This document shows positions 1-7,152 of a stretch of DNA of 16,893 nucleotides, in pieces. The stretch lies in the NCBI GenBank assembly GCA_903921135.1, contig CAIXOY010000654.1, forward strand, positions 1 through 16,893, in the 5' to 3' direction. Position 1 is the stretch's first letter. Each line of letters opens with the position of its first letter. A program made the translations under genes and the position numbers. The stretch comes from an uncultured Gammaproteobacteria bacterium (GTDB lineage: Bacteria; Pseudomonadota; Gammaproteobacteria; Pseudomonadales; UBA5518). The notes under the pieces are model-generated. The model worked only from the letters and a program-made list of their open reading frames with translations. It ran no database searches and had not been told where the DNA came from.

Positions 1-1
1 A

Positions 2-118
2 GATGATGCCCACCTTGAGGCCCCGGTTGCCGCCCTGCTCGATCTGCTCGAACACGTTGCCGCGCCGCCAGACCTCGGGGATCGCCGCGTAGCTGCCGCC
101 GAAGAAGATGGCATCGAG
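2..118 (-). CDS. Fragment of an unidentified protein, cut by the window edge and by a junction
   Basis: Read on the minus strand, this stretch has no stop and gives a protein-like sequence containing DAIFFGGSYAAIPEVW and, further on, NRGLKVGII, running off the left edge. The plus strand in the frame of the following transporter has a TAG stop at 90-92, and its translation looks like no MFS N-terminus. Above about position 118 the minus-strand frame becomes low-complexity (runs of Thr and Ser), as expected for a shadow of the transporter gene. I therefore infer that minus-strand coding ends at a junction near 108-120. I do not recognise the family. G/C at third codon positions does not help, because the two frames share the same third position. 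No start codon is visible, so this would be an internal or C-terminal piece. Confidence 0.35.
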
Positions 119-1118
119 CGGCTCGCTCGCCTTGGTGATCGGCGTGCTGGTGGTGGTGCGCTTCCTGGTTGGCGTCGTGCACGCGCCTATCTTCCCCGTG
201 CAGGCTGTGGCGATCGCAGCATGGTTTCCTGTGGGGCACTGGGGCTTGCCCACCTCGCTCTCGAGTGCCGGACTCACGCTGGGTGCCGCAGCCACCCAGC
301 CGCTGGTCGCGGCCGCGATGATTGCCTGGGGCTGGCAAAGCGCGTTTTACATCTACATCCCGTTCGGTGTGCTGCTGTTCCTCTTGTGGTGGTGGTACGC
401 CACCGATGACCCGGCAGCGCATCGCGCTGTCGGCGCTGCCGAACTCGCTCTGATCCGCTCCGGCCGCGAGGTGCTCGAGGGCGTTCCCGCAGAGGAGAAG
501 GGCACCTGGCTCCGCCTGCTCCGTAACCGCGACACATTGCTGCTCGCGCTTGCCTATTTTTCGATGAACGTCGTGTTTTACCTCTTCTTCACGTGGTTCC
601 TGCATTACCTCGTGAAGGTGCGCGGATTCTCGCTTCTGGAGGACGGCGGCTGGCTTGCGGCCTTGCCTTGGCTGACGGGTTGCCTTGCTGCCGTGGCCGG
701 CGGCTGGAGTTGCGATGCACTCTGCATCCGCCTTGGCCCCAAACTCGGCTGCCGCATTCCCGGCGCCTGCGGCATGGCGGCCACGGCGGTGTTCCTCGTG
801 GCGGGCTTGCATGTGGACAACGGCTACCTCGCCGTCGCGCTGATGTCCCTGTGCTTTGCTTCCACCCAGTTCACGGAGGCGGCGTTCTGGGAGGCGCAGA
901 CATTCCTTGCACCCGCCCATGCGGGTTCCGGTACGGGGATCATGAACACCGGTGCGAACATCGCGGGCGTGATCGTAGGCCCGCTGGTGCCTTGGCTCGC
1001 CCTCGACCAGGGTTTCGGCTGGGTGCCGACGCTGGGCGGTGCGGCAGGATTTGCGCTGCTGAGTTCGGTGCTCTGGTTGTTTGTGCGCGCTGATCGTCCG
1101 CTGGCATCTGTCGCATGA
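108..1118 (+). CDS. MFS transporter (anion:cation symporter-like), N-terminus missing
   Basis: Inner-membrane secondary transporter of the major facilitator superfamily, most like the anion:cation symporter type that moves organic acids or sugar acids. The substrate cannot be read from the sequence. The 336 visible residues start inside a membrane helix and continue with RFLVGVVHAPIFP and AAWFP, the hallmark of the fourth helix and following loop. About 9-10 helices follow, split by a charged cytoplasmic loop at residues 105-135. A full member has about 420 residues and 12 helices, so roughly the first 80 residues, including the first two helices and the conserved loop between them, are absent. 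An in-frame TAG at 90-92 closes the frame upstream. The ATG at 108 has no convincing ribosome binding site, so it may not be a true start. The stop overlaps the next start as ATGA, indicating an operon with the radical SAM gene. Confidence 0.8.
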   Translation: MASSGSLALVIGVLVVVRFLVGVVHAPIFPVQAVAIAAWFPVGHWGLPTSLSSAGLTLGAAATQPLVAAAMIAWGWQSAFYIYIPFGVLLFLLWWWYATDDPAAHRAVGAAELALIRSGREVLEGVPAEEKGTWLRLLRNRDTLLLALAYFSMNVVFYLFFTWFLHYLVKVRGFSLLEDGGWLAALPWLTGCLAAVAGGWSCDALCIRLGPKLGCRIPGACGMAATAVFLVAGLHVDNGYLAVALMSLCFASTQFTEAAFWEAQTFLAPAHAGSGTGIMNTGANIAGVIVGPLVPWLALDQGFGWVPTLGGAAGFALLSSVLWLFVRADRPLASVA

Positions 1119-3040
1119 GCACGGGTCAGACGCGAGAGATCCTGCTTTTCAGCCTCGATTCGGAGGGATTCCACGCCGCACCCACCACCACAGGCGCGCT
1201 GATCGCCTGGTACCGTCAGCGCGGTGCACACCCCGGCACCACGCGTTTCCGGCAGCTGCACTTCCGCAGTGCCGAGCAGGTGCAACCCTGGATCGACACG
1301 GAGTTGCCTTCACTCCCGCAGGTGTCCCCAGACGCGGAGTTCCCCCCTGTGGCGGGGCTCAGCATCTACACATGGAACGCCGCCGAATTCAGCCATCTCG
1401 CCCGCGAAATCCGGCGTCAGTGCCCGGGCGTCGTCGTCGTCGCCGGTGGCCCGCACGTGCAGCAGCCCGCGGACTGGCTGGGCAGTGAGGCCATCGACGT
1501 GGTGGTGCTGGGGGAGGGCGAGATCACCTTCCAGCAACTCCTCGATACCCCGCGTTCCCGCTGGGAAACAGTGCCCGGCATCGCCTGGCGGAATGCGGGC
1601 GGGGCTCTCTGCCGCAGTGCTCCGCGCCCGCGCCAGACGAGGTTGGAGGAATTGCCATCGCCCTTCGAGGTGATCGATCTCTGCGACGACGAAGGGCGCC
1701 CGCTGTATGACGCCGTCAGTTACGAGACGACGCGTGGTTGCCCGTTCAGTTGCGCCTTCTGCGAATGGGGTACGGGCGCCATCGGCACGAAGATGCTGTC
1801 ATTTCCTCTGGAGCGCTTGCGGCGCGACTGGGAGCTGATCGTCAAGGCGGGCATCCCGAACATCTGGCTCGCGGATTCCAATTTCGGCGCCCTCAAAGAC
1901 GATCTGGCGAAGGCTCGCCTCATCTGCGATCTGAAGGAGCGTCACGGACTGCCGCGCAGCTTTGCCACTTCCTGGTCAAAGAAGCACAGCCCCCGTGTGC
2001 AGGAGATCGTGCTGCTGCTGAACGCGCACGGGCTTCTGCCCTTCTACCAGCTGGCGTTGCAGACACTCACGCCGCGCGCGCTCGAGCTCTGTCACCGCGA
2101 GAACATGGCCGCGAACGAGTACGGACCCATCGCGCAGCGCATGGCAGAGGCCGGCGTGCCGGTGTCGGCCGAGTTGATCTGGGGACTTCCGGGCGACGAT
2201 CTCCTCAGCTTCGAGGCGAACCTCGGGCGGCTGCTGGCGGTGTTCCCGGACATCAACATCTTCGGCTACACCCTGCTTCCCGGCACGGAGTTCTTCGAGC
2301 GCCGCGCCGAGTTGCAACTGCTCACGCGACCTGTCGCGGGCTACGGCAAGGCGCACGGGGAATATGTCATCGGCAGCCTGAGCTTCGGCCCCGAAGAGGG
2401 TGCGGAGGGCTACTTCCTCGTCACTGCGCATCAGTTGCTGGTGAGTGGGCACATCCTGTCGCGAACGCTGCGATGGCTCGCGCTGGAGGGTAGTCTGCCC
2501 ATCGGCGCCCTGATGCGTCGGCTCGCGGACGCGCTGCTGGGTGCCGGAATCCTGCTACCGGGTATGGCAGATGCCACGGATCGGCTCGCGGTCTACGAGG
2601 CGCGAGCCGATATCTACCTTGGCCTGTTGCTCGCGCCCGAGCGCGTGCAGGCGGTCCTCGAGCGCGACGTTGCCGAGTGGTTGCGCGAGCGCGCGCGTCC
2701 GGAGTTGGCCGGCGTGCTGTCTTGCCTCCTGCAACTCGATGCATGGATCCGGCCGCGGTACGGCGAGATCGCGGAATTCGATGTGGACGCGGACTTCGAC
2801 CTGCAAGGCGTGTGTGATGCGCTGGAGTCCATGCGGCTGCCGGATCCCGCCTGCTTCGATGGAAGGCCTCGTCGCCTGCGCATGCGCAGTCCGGGCGGGC
2901 TTGGCGTGGTACTGCGCTCGCCCGACGGTGGTCACTGGTTGCAGGCGCGGCCGTTGGCCCCGGAAGAGCAGTTCACGCCAGATGCACCCGGGAGTGCTGG
3001 CGCCGGCTCCCCGTCCCTGATTAACCTGTCCTCGTCCTGA
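1115..3040 (+). CDS. Cobalamin-binding radical SAM protein, possible methyltransferase
   Basis: A 641-residue cytosolic enzyme. Residues about 8-145 form a cobalamin-binding-type Rossmann domain, with GGPH at 111-114 and LGEGE at 132-136. Residues about 200-420 form a radical SAM barrel whose cluster motif CPFSCAFC supplies C209, C213 and C216 for a [4Fe-4S] cluster. ELIWGLPGD (353-361) and GYTLLPGTEF are typical later barrel strands. Residues about 430-641 form a mostly helical tail I do not recognise. This architecture (class B in the methylase scheme) includes many cobalamin-dependent C- or P-methyltransferases, but also BchE-type cyclases and other reactions, so substrate and reaction are open. 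The MetH-type DxHxxG cobalamin ligand motif is not visible. The start overlaps the MFS stop (ATGA), giving translational coupling. The neighbouring transporter might import its substrate or export its product. The family is secure; the function is not. Confidence 0.9.
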   Translation: MSTGQTREILLFSLDSEGFHAAPTTTGALIAWYRQRGAHPGTTRFRQLHFRSAEQVQPWIDTELPSLPQVSPDAEFPPVAGLSIYTWNAAEFSHLAREIRRQCPGVVVVAGGPHVQQPADWLGSEAIDVVVLGEGEITFQQLLDTPRSRWETVPGIAWRNAGGALCRSAPRPRQTRLEELPSPFEVIDLCDDEGRPLYDAVSYETTRGCPFSCAFCEWGTGAIGTKMLSFPLERLRRDWELIVKAGIPNIWLADSNFGALKDDLAKARLICDLKERHGLPRSFATSWSKKHSPRVQEIVLLLNAHGLLPFYQLALQTLTPRALELCHRENMAANEYGPIAQRMAEAGVPVSAELIWGLPGDDLLSFEANLGRLLAVFPDINIFGYTLLPGTEFFERRAELQLLTRPVAGYGKAHGEYVIGSLSFGPEEGAEGYFLVTAHQLLVSGHILSRTLRWLALEGSLPIGALMRRLADALLGAGILLPGMADATDRLAVYEARADIYLGLLLAPERVQAVLERDVAEWLRERARPELAGVLSCLLQLDAWIRPRYGEIAEFDVDADFDLQGVCDALESMRLPDPACFDGRPRRLRMRSPGGLGVVLRSPDGGHWLQARPLAPEEQFTPDAPGSAGAGSPSLINLSSS

Positions 3041-3055
3041 CGCAGAGGGTTTTCC

Positions 3056-3499
3056 ATGAGAAGCCAGCTCGCCGTCCTGTTCTGCCTGTGCATGGCCGCT
3101 TCTGTGCAGGCAGAGGAAGTCTACAAGTGGGTCGATGCCGAGGGTGTGGTGCACTTCAGCGCCACGCCCCCACCCGGCCAGACCGTGCAACAGGAAGACC
3201 TGCGCTATCACCGGGGAGATCCTGCTGCTGCGGCCGCCGCGCGCAAGCGCTGGGATGACGAGGACAAACAGCAGCGGGAAAAGGCCGAAGCGGCAGCGAA
3301 GGCTGGCGCCGAGCACGGTGCGCAGCAGGGCGAACGTCAACGCGCCTGCGCCGACGCACGGGAAATCATCCAGCGGCTGCAGACGGCACCAGCGGCGCGT
3401 TACCGCCGTGAAGACGGCAGCTTCATGAATTACTCACCCGAGGAAGTCGCCAGCCGGATGGCAGAGGCCAAGGCCCGCGAGCAGGAGTACTGCGACTGA
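3056..3499 (+). CDS. DUF4124 domain-containing secreted protein
   Basis: A 147-residue protein of unknown function, exported to the periplasm. Residues 1-19 are a signal peptide ending SVQA, with cleavage predicted before EEVYKW. The mature N-terminus EVYKWVDAEGVVHFS is the DUF4124 signature, a small beta-rich motif common in Gammaproteobacteria. Residues about 55-105 are rich in Ala, Lys, Glu and Gln and probably form a long helix or coiled coil. The tail (RYRREDGSFMNYSPEE and following, ending EYCD) resembles the C-terminus seen in many DUF4124 proteins. GAGGG lies 8 bases before the ATG and supports this start. It follows the radical SAM gene after 15 bases, so it is probably co-transcribed, but DUF4124 genes occur in many contexts and a functional link is only an inference. 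Confidence 0.85.
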   Translation: MRSQLAVLFCLCMAASVQAEEVYKWVDAEGVVHFSATPPPGQTVQQEDLRYHRGDPAAAAAARKRWDDEDKQQREKAEAAAKAGAEHGAQQGERQRACADAREIIQRLQTAPAARYRREDGSFMNYSPEEVASRMAEAKAREQEYCD

Positions 3500-3509
3500 G
3501 TTGACTCAG
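3496..3509. repeat. Short inverted repeat at a convergent gene end
   Basis: CTGAGT and ACTCAG face each other across two bases, at the stop codon of the DUF4124 gene and 15 bases before the stop of the convergent lipoprotein gene. A hairpin would have five pairs and a four-base loop. There is no T-run on either side, so it is at best a weak bidirectional terminator. Confidence 0.3.
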
Positions 3510-3523
3510 CCGACCGCTGGCAT

Positions 3524-4033
3524 TCAACCCGGGCAGTGCGCCGGTTGATCCACGAGCGTCACCCCGCAGTTGCGCAAGCGCTCCAGATCCTCGCAGCGAA
3601 ATGCAGTGTTTCCCGCCAGCGCGAGTTTGCGTCCGGGGTTGCCGCACAGGGCGGGCTCGAAACCGGCCAGGCGGTTGTCACGCACTTGCAGCAGATCCAG
3701 TTGTTTCAGCGCCGCTAGCGGCGCGACGCTTGCGAGCGCGTTCCCGTCCAGTCCCACTCTCACGAGCCCGGAGAAAACGCCGATGCCAGCGAGGCTGCTG
3801 ATGCCGGCCTTGGAGCAGTTGAGATCCTTCAGCTGGCCGGCTTCGGTGATCGACTGGTCCTCGATGGCTTGTTGCACGCAGTCCTGCAGGGCGCGGTCCG
3901 CCAGTTGGTAGTCGCTGAAGAGTGTCGGCGGCGAGAAGATCTCCCGCTCGTTCAGGGTGTAGGAGTAACCGTGGCAACCAGCCACTACCACGGCGAGTAT
4001 CGCCAGCAACAGCGTCAAGCGGGTGTGGTGCAT
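3524..4033 (-). CDS. Leucine-rich repeat lipoprotein
   Basis: A 169-residue lipoprotein. The signal peptide ends in the lipobox V17-A18-G19-C20. The residue after the cysteine is His, not Asp, which by the usual sorting rule suggests the outer membrane. After a linker (21-67) come three leucine-rich repeats of exactly 22 residues at 68-89, 90-111 and 112-133. They have the SDS22/internalin-like pattern with the conserved Asn (as in LDGNAL and VRDNRL). A C-terminal cap with three cysteines follows (134-169). Such repeats normally bind proteins; the partner is unknown. The ATG at 4033 is chosen because it places the signal peptide at the N-terminus and has AGGA 11 bases upstream. The open frame extends further upstream, but that part is antisense to rsmJ. 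The gene stands alone, convergent with the DUF4124 gene and divergent from rsmJ. Confidence 0.8.
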   Translation of the reverse strand: MHHTRLTLLLAILAVVVAGCHGYSYTLNEREIFSPPTLFSDYQLADRALQDCVQQAIEDQSITEAGQLKDLNCSKAGISSLAGIGVFSGLVRVGLDGNALASVAPLAALKQLDLLQVRDNRLAGFEPALCGNPGRKLALAGNTAFRCEDLERLRNCGVTLVDQPAHCPG

Positions 4034-4110
4034 TGTGGTGGCTGTCCTGCAACAAGGTGGCGGCGCGCAGTATATCCACCGTGACGCCCGGCTTGCGCGG
4101 CCGTGGCGCA

Positions 4111-4144
4111 GGCTGTCCAATCGCGCCTCCTTCCACGGACAGCC
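4111..4144 (+). promoter_or_regulatory. Inverted repeat able to mask the rsmJ ribosome binding site
   Basis: GGCTGTCC (4111-4118) and GGACAGCC (4137-4144) form a perfect 8-bp stem with an 18-base loop. The downstream arm contains the GGA that serves as ribosome binding site for the GTG at 4148. If the transcript starts upstream of 4111, the stem would hide that site. A further direct copy, GGCTGTCC at 4040-4047, read on the minus strand, covers the ribosome binding site of the divergent lipoprotein gene. Regulation is an inference. Confidence 0.35.
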
Positions 4145-4147
4145 CGC

Positions 4148-4960
4148 GTGACAGAGCCCCATCCCCCTGATTCCCCTTTCGCCGTTGCCGGGCAGGACGA
4201 TGCGTCGTGGCCGCGTGCGATGGAGCTTGCCTCGGCGCTCTCGCTGCAACTGCTCGATGCGCGCACTGCCGACTGGCGTGGATTGGCCTGCACGGGGCTG
4301 CTGCTGGTGAGCGTAGCGGGGCTCGCCCTCGGTCTCACCGGGCGGGGCGGCCCTTCGCCCGTGTCGGTGGATTTCTGCTCCGGCGCGCTGCTGCACCGCT
4401 TGCGCGGGATCGGCCCTCGCCGTGAAGACCTGGCCCGCGCGGTGGGGCTTCCCGCACCGCGGCAACTGCAGGTGGTTGACGCTACCGCGGGTTGGGGGCG
4501 GGACAGTGCCGTGCTCGCGGCGCTCGGTTGCGAGATCACGATGATCGAACGTCATCCCGTCGTTGCGGCGCTGCTCGCCGACGGCGTGGCACGCGCGTCA
4601 CTCAGCGCCGAGGCCGAGGTGCAGCGATTCCTGCCGCGTTTGCGTCTGGTGCAAGCTGACGCGGCCGACTGGCTCATGGCGGCCGCTGAGCCGCAACCCG
4701 ATGTCGTACTGCTGGACCCGATGTTTCCCGATCGCACGGGAAGCGCCGCCGTGCGCAAGGAAATGGTGCTGTTCCAGCGCCTTGTGGGCGATGACGCGGA
4801 TGCCGAGCGACTCCTTGTTGCAGCGCTCGATCGTGTCCGCCATCGGGTGGTGGTGAAGCGTCCGCTGGCTGCGCCGCCATTGCAGGGGCGTGCACCCGAT
4901 TACAGCCTCAAGGGGAAGTCCACGCGTTTCGACATCTACGCGCTGCGCCGCATCACCTGA
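4148..4960 (+). CDS. rsmJ: 16S rRNA (guanine-1516-N2)-methyltransferase RsmJ
   Basis: Methylates N2 of G1516 (E. coli numbering) in 16S rRNA of the small ribosomal subunit, using S-adenosylmethionine. The 270-residue protein matches E. coli RsmJ (250 residues) along its length: VDF then GxLLHR near residue 80, the SAM-binding DATAGWGRD at 111-119, MIERHPVVAALL just after it, LDPMFP at 189-194 as the catalytic-type motif, KEMVLFQRLVG, VVVKRP, and the C-terminal KGKSTRFDIY. GTG at 4148 is preferred because it gives a normal N-terminus (reading TEPHPPDSP after the start) and has GGA 8 bases upstream. A GTG at 4103 in the same frame would add 15 residues of unlikely sequence. It is a single gene, convergent with dapE with only 12 bases between the stops. 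Confidence 0.92.
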   Translation: MTEPHPPDSPFAVAGQDDASWPRAMELASALSLQLLDARTADWRGLACTGLLLVSVAGLALGLTGRGGPSPVSVDFCSGALLHRLRGIGPRREDLARAVGLPAPRQLQVVDATAGWGRDSAVLAALGCEITMIERHPVVAALLADGVARASLSAEAEVQRFLPRLRLVQADAADWLMAAAEPQPDVVLLDPMFPDRTGSAAVRKEMVLFQRLVGDDADAERLLVAALDRVRHRVVVKRPLAAPPLQGRAPDYSLKGKSTRFDIYALRRIT

Positions 4961-4977
4961 GAAGCTGTGCGCTCAGG
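4956..4977. repeat. Inverted repeat across the rsmJ/dapE convergent stops
   Basis: CCTGAG (4956-4961) and CTCAGG (4972-4977) form a 6-bp stem with a 10-base loop spanning both stop codons. There is no T-run. It may act as a weak bidirectional transcription stop, or arise by chance from the two TGA codons. Confidence 0.25.
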
Positions 4978-6109
4978 CGCTCAGCAACCCCTCGAGAATG
5001 TCCTCGTACAGCGCGCTCAGGGTGTCGAGGCCGCTGGCCTCCACGCGTTCGTCCACCTGGTGGATGGTGGCGTTGCAGGGTCCGAGTTCCACCACCTGCG
5101 CGCAATGCGCAGCGATGAAGCGCCCGTCGGAGGTGCCGCCGCCGGTGGAGAGTTCGGGCTCGATCCCCAGACGTTTGCGGATGGCCGCGGTTGCGGTTTG
5201 CCGCAGGGCGCCGCCCGCCGTACGGAAGGGGCTCGCGCCCAGCGTCCAGTCCACCTCCCACTGCAGGCCGTGGCGCTCGAGCAGCGCTTCGATTTTCTGT
5301 CGCAGGCTCCCGGGCGTGGATGCAGTGCCGAAACGCAGGTTGAAGTCGACCTGCATCTCTCCGGGGATGACGTTGCCCGCGCCGGTGCCGGCGTGGATGT
5401 TCGAGCTCTGGATGCTCGTGGGCGGGAAGTCGCTGTCGCCCGCGGCCCACTCCATGGTGACCAGTTCCGCGAGTGCGGCTGCGGCGGCGTGAACGGGGTT
5501 CAGCGCGCGCTCGGGATACGCCACGTGCCCCTGCACGCCCTTCACGCGGAGCTTTCCGCTGAGCGATCCGCGCCGACCCACCCGCAACAGATCGCCGGTG
5601 CGCTGCGTGGACGAGGGCTCTCCGATCACACACCAGTCGATGCGCTCGCCGCGCGTCTCCAACCACTCCATCACACGAACGGTGCCGTCCACGGCAGGCC
5701 CTTCCTCGTCACTGGTCAGGAGGAAAGCGATCCTCCCTGCGGGTTGCCGCCGCGCCAGCAGTCGCTCGCAGGCCGTCACCATCGCCGCGAGGCTGCCTTT
5801 CATGTCGGCGGCGCCCCGGCCGCACAGGTACCCGTCGATGATCGCAGGCTCGAAGGGAGCGTGGCTCCAACGATCCAGCGGACCGGTCGGCACCACATCG
5901 GTATGACCCGCGAACACGAACAAGGGGCCGCTGTCCCCGCGTACGGCCCAGAGGTTGCGTACCTCGCCGAAGGGGAGCGCCGTCACCGTGAAACCCAGCG
6001 CGCGGAGGCGCTCCGCGATCACCGCCTGGCAGTCCGCGTCTTCGGGCGTGACGGAGGGCCTGCGGATCAGTTCCATGGCGAGCGAGAGTGTGGGAGAGAG
6101 GGCATCCAC
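4973..6109 (-). CDS. dapE: Succinyl-diaminopimelate desuccinylase DapE
   Basis: Hydrolyses N-succinyl-L,L-diaminopimelate to succinate and L,L-diaminopimelate, the third step of the succinylase branch for lysine and peptidoglycan. It is a cytosolic di-zinc M20 peptidase-family enzyme. The 378-residue product is close to E. coli DapE (375). Expected metal and catalytic residues are present: H69 and D71 in GHTDVVP, D102 in GRGAADMKG, E135 and E136 in TSDEE, E164 in GEPSS, and H350 in NATIHQ. GTSDGRF is also present. The start is taken as GTG at 6109, five bases after the dapD stop, because the N-terminus then aligns with SPTLELxxxLIRRPSVTP-type openings. The internal ATG at 6076 would remove conserved residues. 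It is the last gene of the map-glnD-dapC-yffB-dapD-dapE operon. Confidence 0.95.
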   Translation of the reverse strand: MDALSPTLSLAMELIRRPSVTPEDADCQAVIAERLRALGFTVTALPFGEVRNLWAVRGDSGPLFVFAGHTDVVPTGPLDRWSHAPFEPAIIDGYLCGRGAADMKGSLAAMVTACERLLARRQPAGRIAFLLTSDEEGPAVDGTVRVMEWLETRGERIDWCVIGEPSSTQRTGDLLRVGRRGSLSGKLRVKGVQGHVAYPERALNPVHAAAAALAELVTMEWAAGDSDFPPTSIQSSNIHAGTGAGNVIPGEMQVDFNLRFGTASTPGSLRQKIEALLERHGLQWEVDWTLGASPFRTAGGALRQTATAAIRKRLGIEPELSTGGGTSDGRFIAAHCAQVVELGPCNATIHQVDERVEASGLDTLSALYEDILEGLLSA

Positions 6110-6114
6110 GGCTG

Positions 6115-7143
6115 TCAGTCGTTTGCGTGCAGTGCGGCGTTCAGGGCGATGGCCGCGCGGTTCGACAGGCACTCGATAGCGCCGCTCTGCGAGTTGCGCC
6201 TGAAGAGCAGATCCGAGCCGCCGGAGAGTTCGCGGGCCGGTACCACGCGCTGCAATGTGCCGGTCTCGTCCAGCAGGCTGACCCGGGCACCTGCGGTGAC
6301 GTAGAGCCCGGCCTCGACGGTGCAGCGGTCGCCCAAGGATATGCCGATGCCCGCGTTCGCGCCGATGAGGCACTGCTTGCCCACGGAGATCCGTGTCTTG
6401 TTGCCGCCCGAGAGCGTGCCCATCGTCGAGCACCCGCCGCCCAGATCCGAACCTGCGCCCACCACCACGCCCGCCGAGATCCGGCCCTCGATCATGCCGG
6501 GACCTTCGGTGCCGGCGTTGAAGTTGACGAAACCCTCGTGCATCACCGTGGTGCCTTCGCCCAGCCAGGCTCCCAGCCGTACGCGGGAACCATCTGCAAT
6601 GCGCACGCCTGAGGGCACGACGTAATCGACCATGCGCGGGAACTTGTCCACGGCGTGTACGGTGAGCGTGCGGCCTGCGCACCGTGCGCTCAGCACCCGG
6701 GACGGCAACTCAGCGACGGCGATCGCGCCCTCGCTGGTCCATGCGACGTTTGGCAGCACGGCGAAGAGTCCGTCGAGGTTCTGTTCGTGTGGCCGACGCA
6801 GACGGTGCGAGAGCAACTGCAATTTGAGGTAGGCCTCGGGGACGCTGCGCAGCGGCAGATCCTGATGCAGCGCCACCACCACGGCGCGCGCCGGATCCTG
6901 CGCGATATTCCTCGCGACAGCCGCCTGCGCGGCTTCGCCTGCCGCATCCAATTTGCCCGCCAGCGCGAGCAGTGCTTCACGAGATGGCTCGATCACCTCG
7001 TTCGTTCCCGCGACAGCCTGAATGATCTCTGCCAGGACGGGAGAGGGGTCGGCCAACGGCTGCGGAAACAGGACTTCCAGCCAGGCGCCCGCTGCACTGC
7101 GGGTGCCCGTGCCCAGCCCGAAGGCGAGGAGCGTGTGCGGCAT
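6115..7143 (-). CDS. dapD: Tetrahydrodipicolinate N-succinyltransferase DapD (long form)
   Basis: Transfers succinyl from succinyl-CoA to tetrahydrodipicolinate, the first committed step of the succinylase branch of lysine and diaminopimelate synthesis. The protein acts as a cytosolic trimer. At 342 residues it is the long form known from Pseudomonas and actinobacteria, not the 274-residue E. coli type. An N-terminal alpha/beta domain (1-170) precedes a left-handed beta-helix of hexapeptide repeats (about 176-285) with MHEGFVNFNAGT (201-212), GGGCSTMGTLSGGNK (235-249) and GANAGIGISLG. The C-terminal segment contains LFRRNSQSG. ATG at 7143 lies nine bases after the yffB stop. No clear ribosome binding site is visible, so translation is probably coupled to yffB. 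dapE follows after five bases. Confidence 0.95.
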   Translation of the reverse strand: MPHTLLAFGLGTGTRSAAGAWLEVLFPQPLADPSPVLAEIIQAVAGTNEVIEPSREALLALAGKLDAAGEAAQAAVARNIAQDPARAVVVALHQDLPLRSVPEAYLKLQLLSHRLRRPHEQNLDGLFAVLPNVAWTSEGAIAVAELPSRVLSARCAGRTLTVHAVDKFPRMVDYVVPSGVRIADGSRVRLGAWLGEGTTVMHEGFVNFNAGTEGPGMIEGRISAGVVVGAGSDLGGGCSTMGTLSGGNKTRISVGKQCLIGANAGIGISLGDRCTVEAGLYVTAGARVSLLDETGTLQRVVPARELSGGSDLLFRRNSQSGAIECLSNRAAIALNAALHAND

Positions 7144-7152
7144 GATGGGGTC

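Noticed and set aside
4034..4555. Upstream extension of the lipoprotein frame to 343 residues
   Set aside because: The extension is antisense to rsmJ and would bury the signal peptide and lipobox inside the protein; ATG 4033 is the sensible start.
4967..6304. A 445-codon plus-strand open frame opposite dapE and the end of dapD
   Set aside because: It is antisense to well-supported DapE and DapD, with no recognisable domain. Long antisense frames are common at this GC content.
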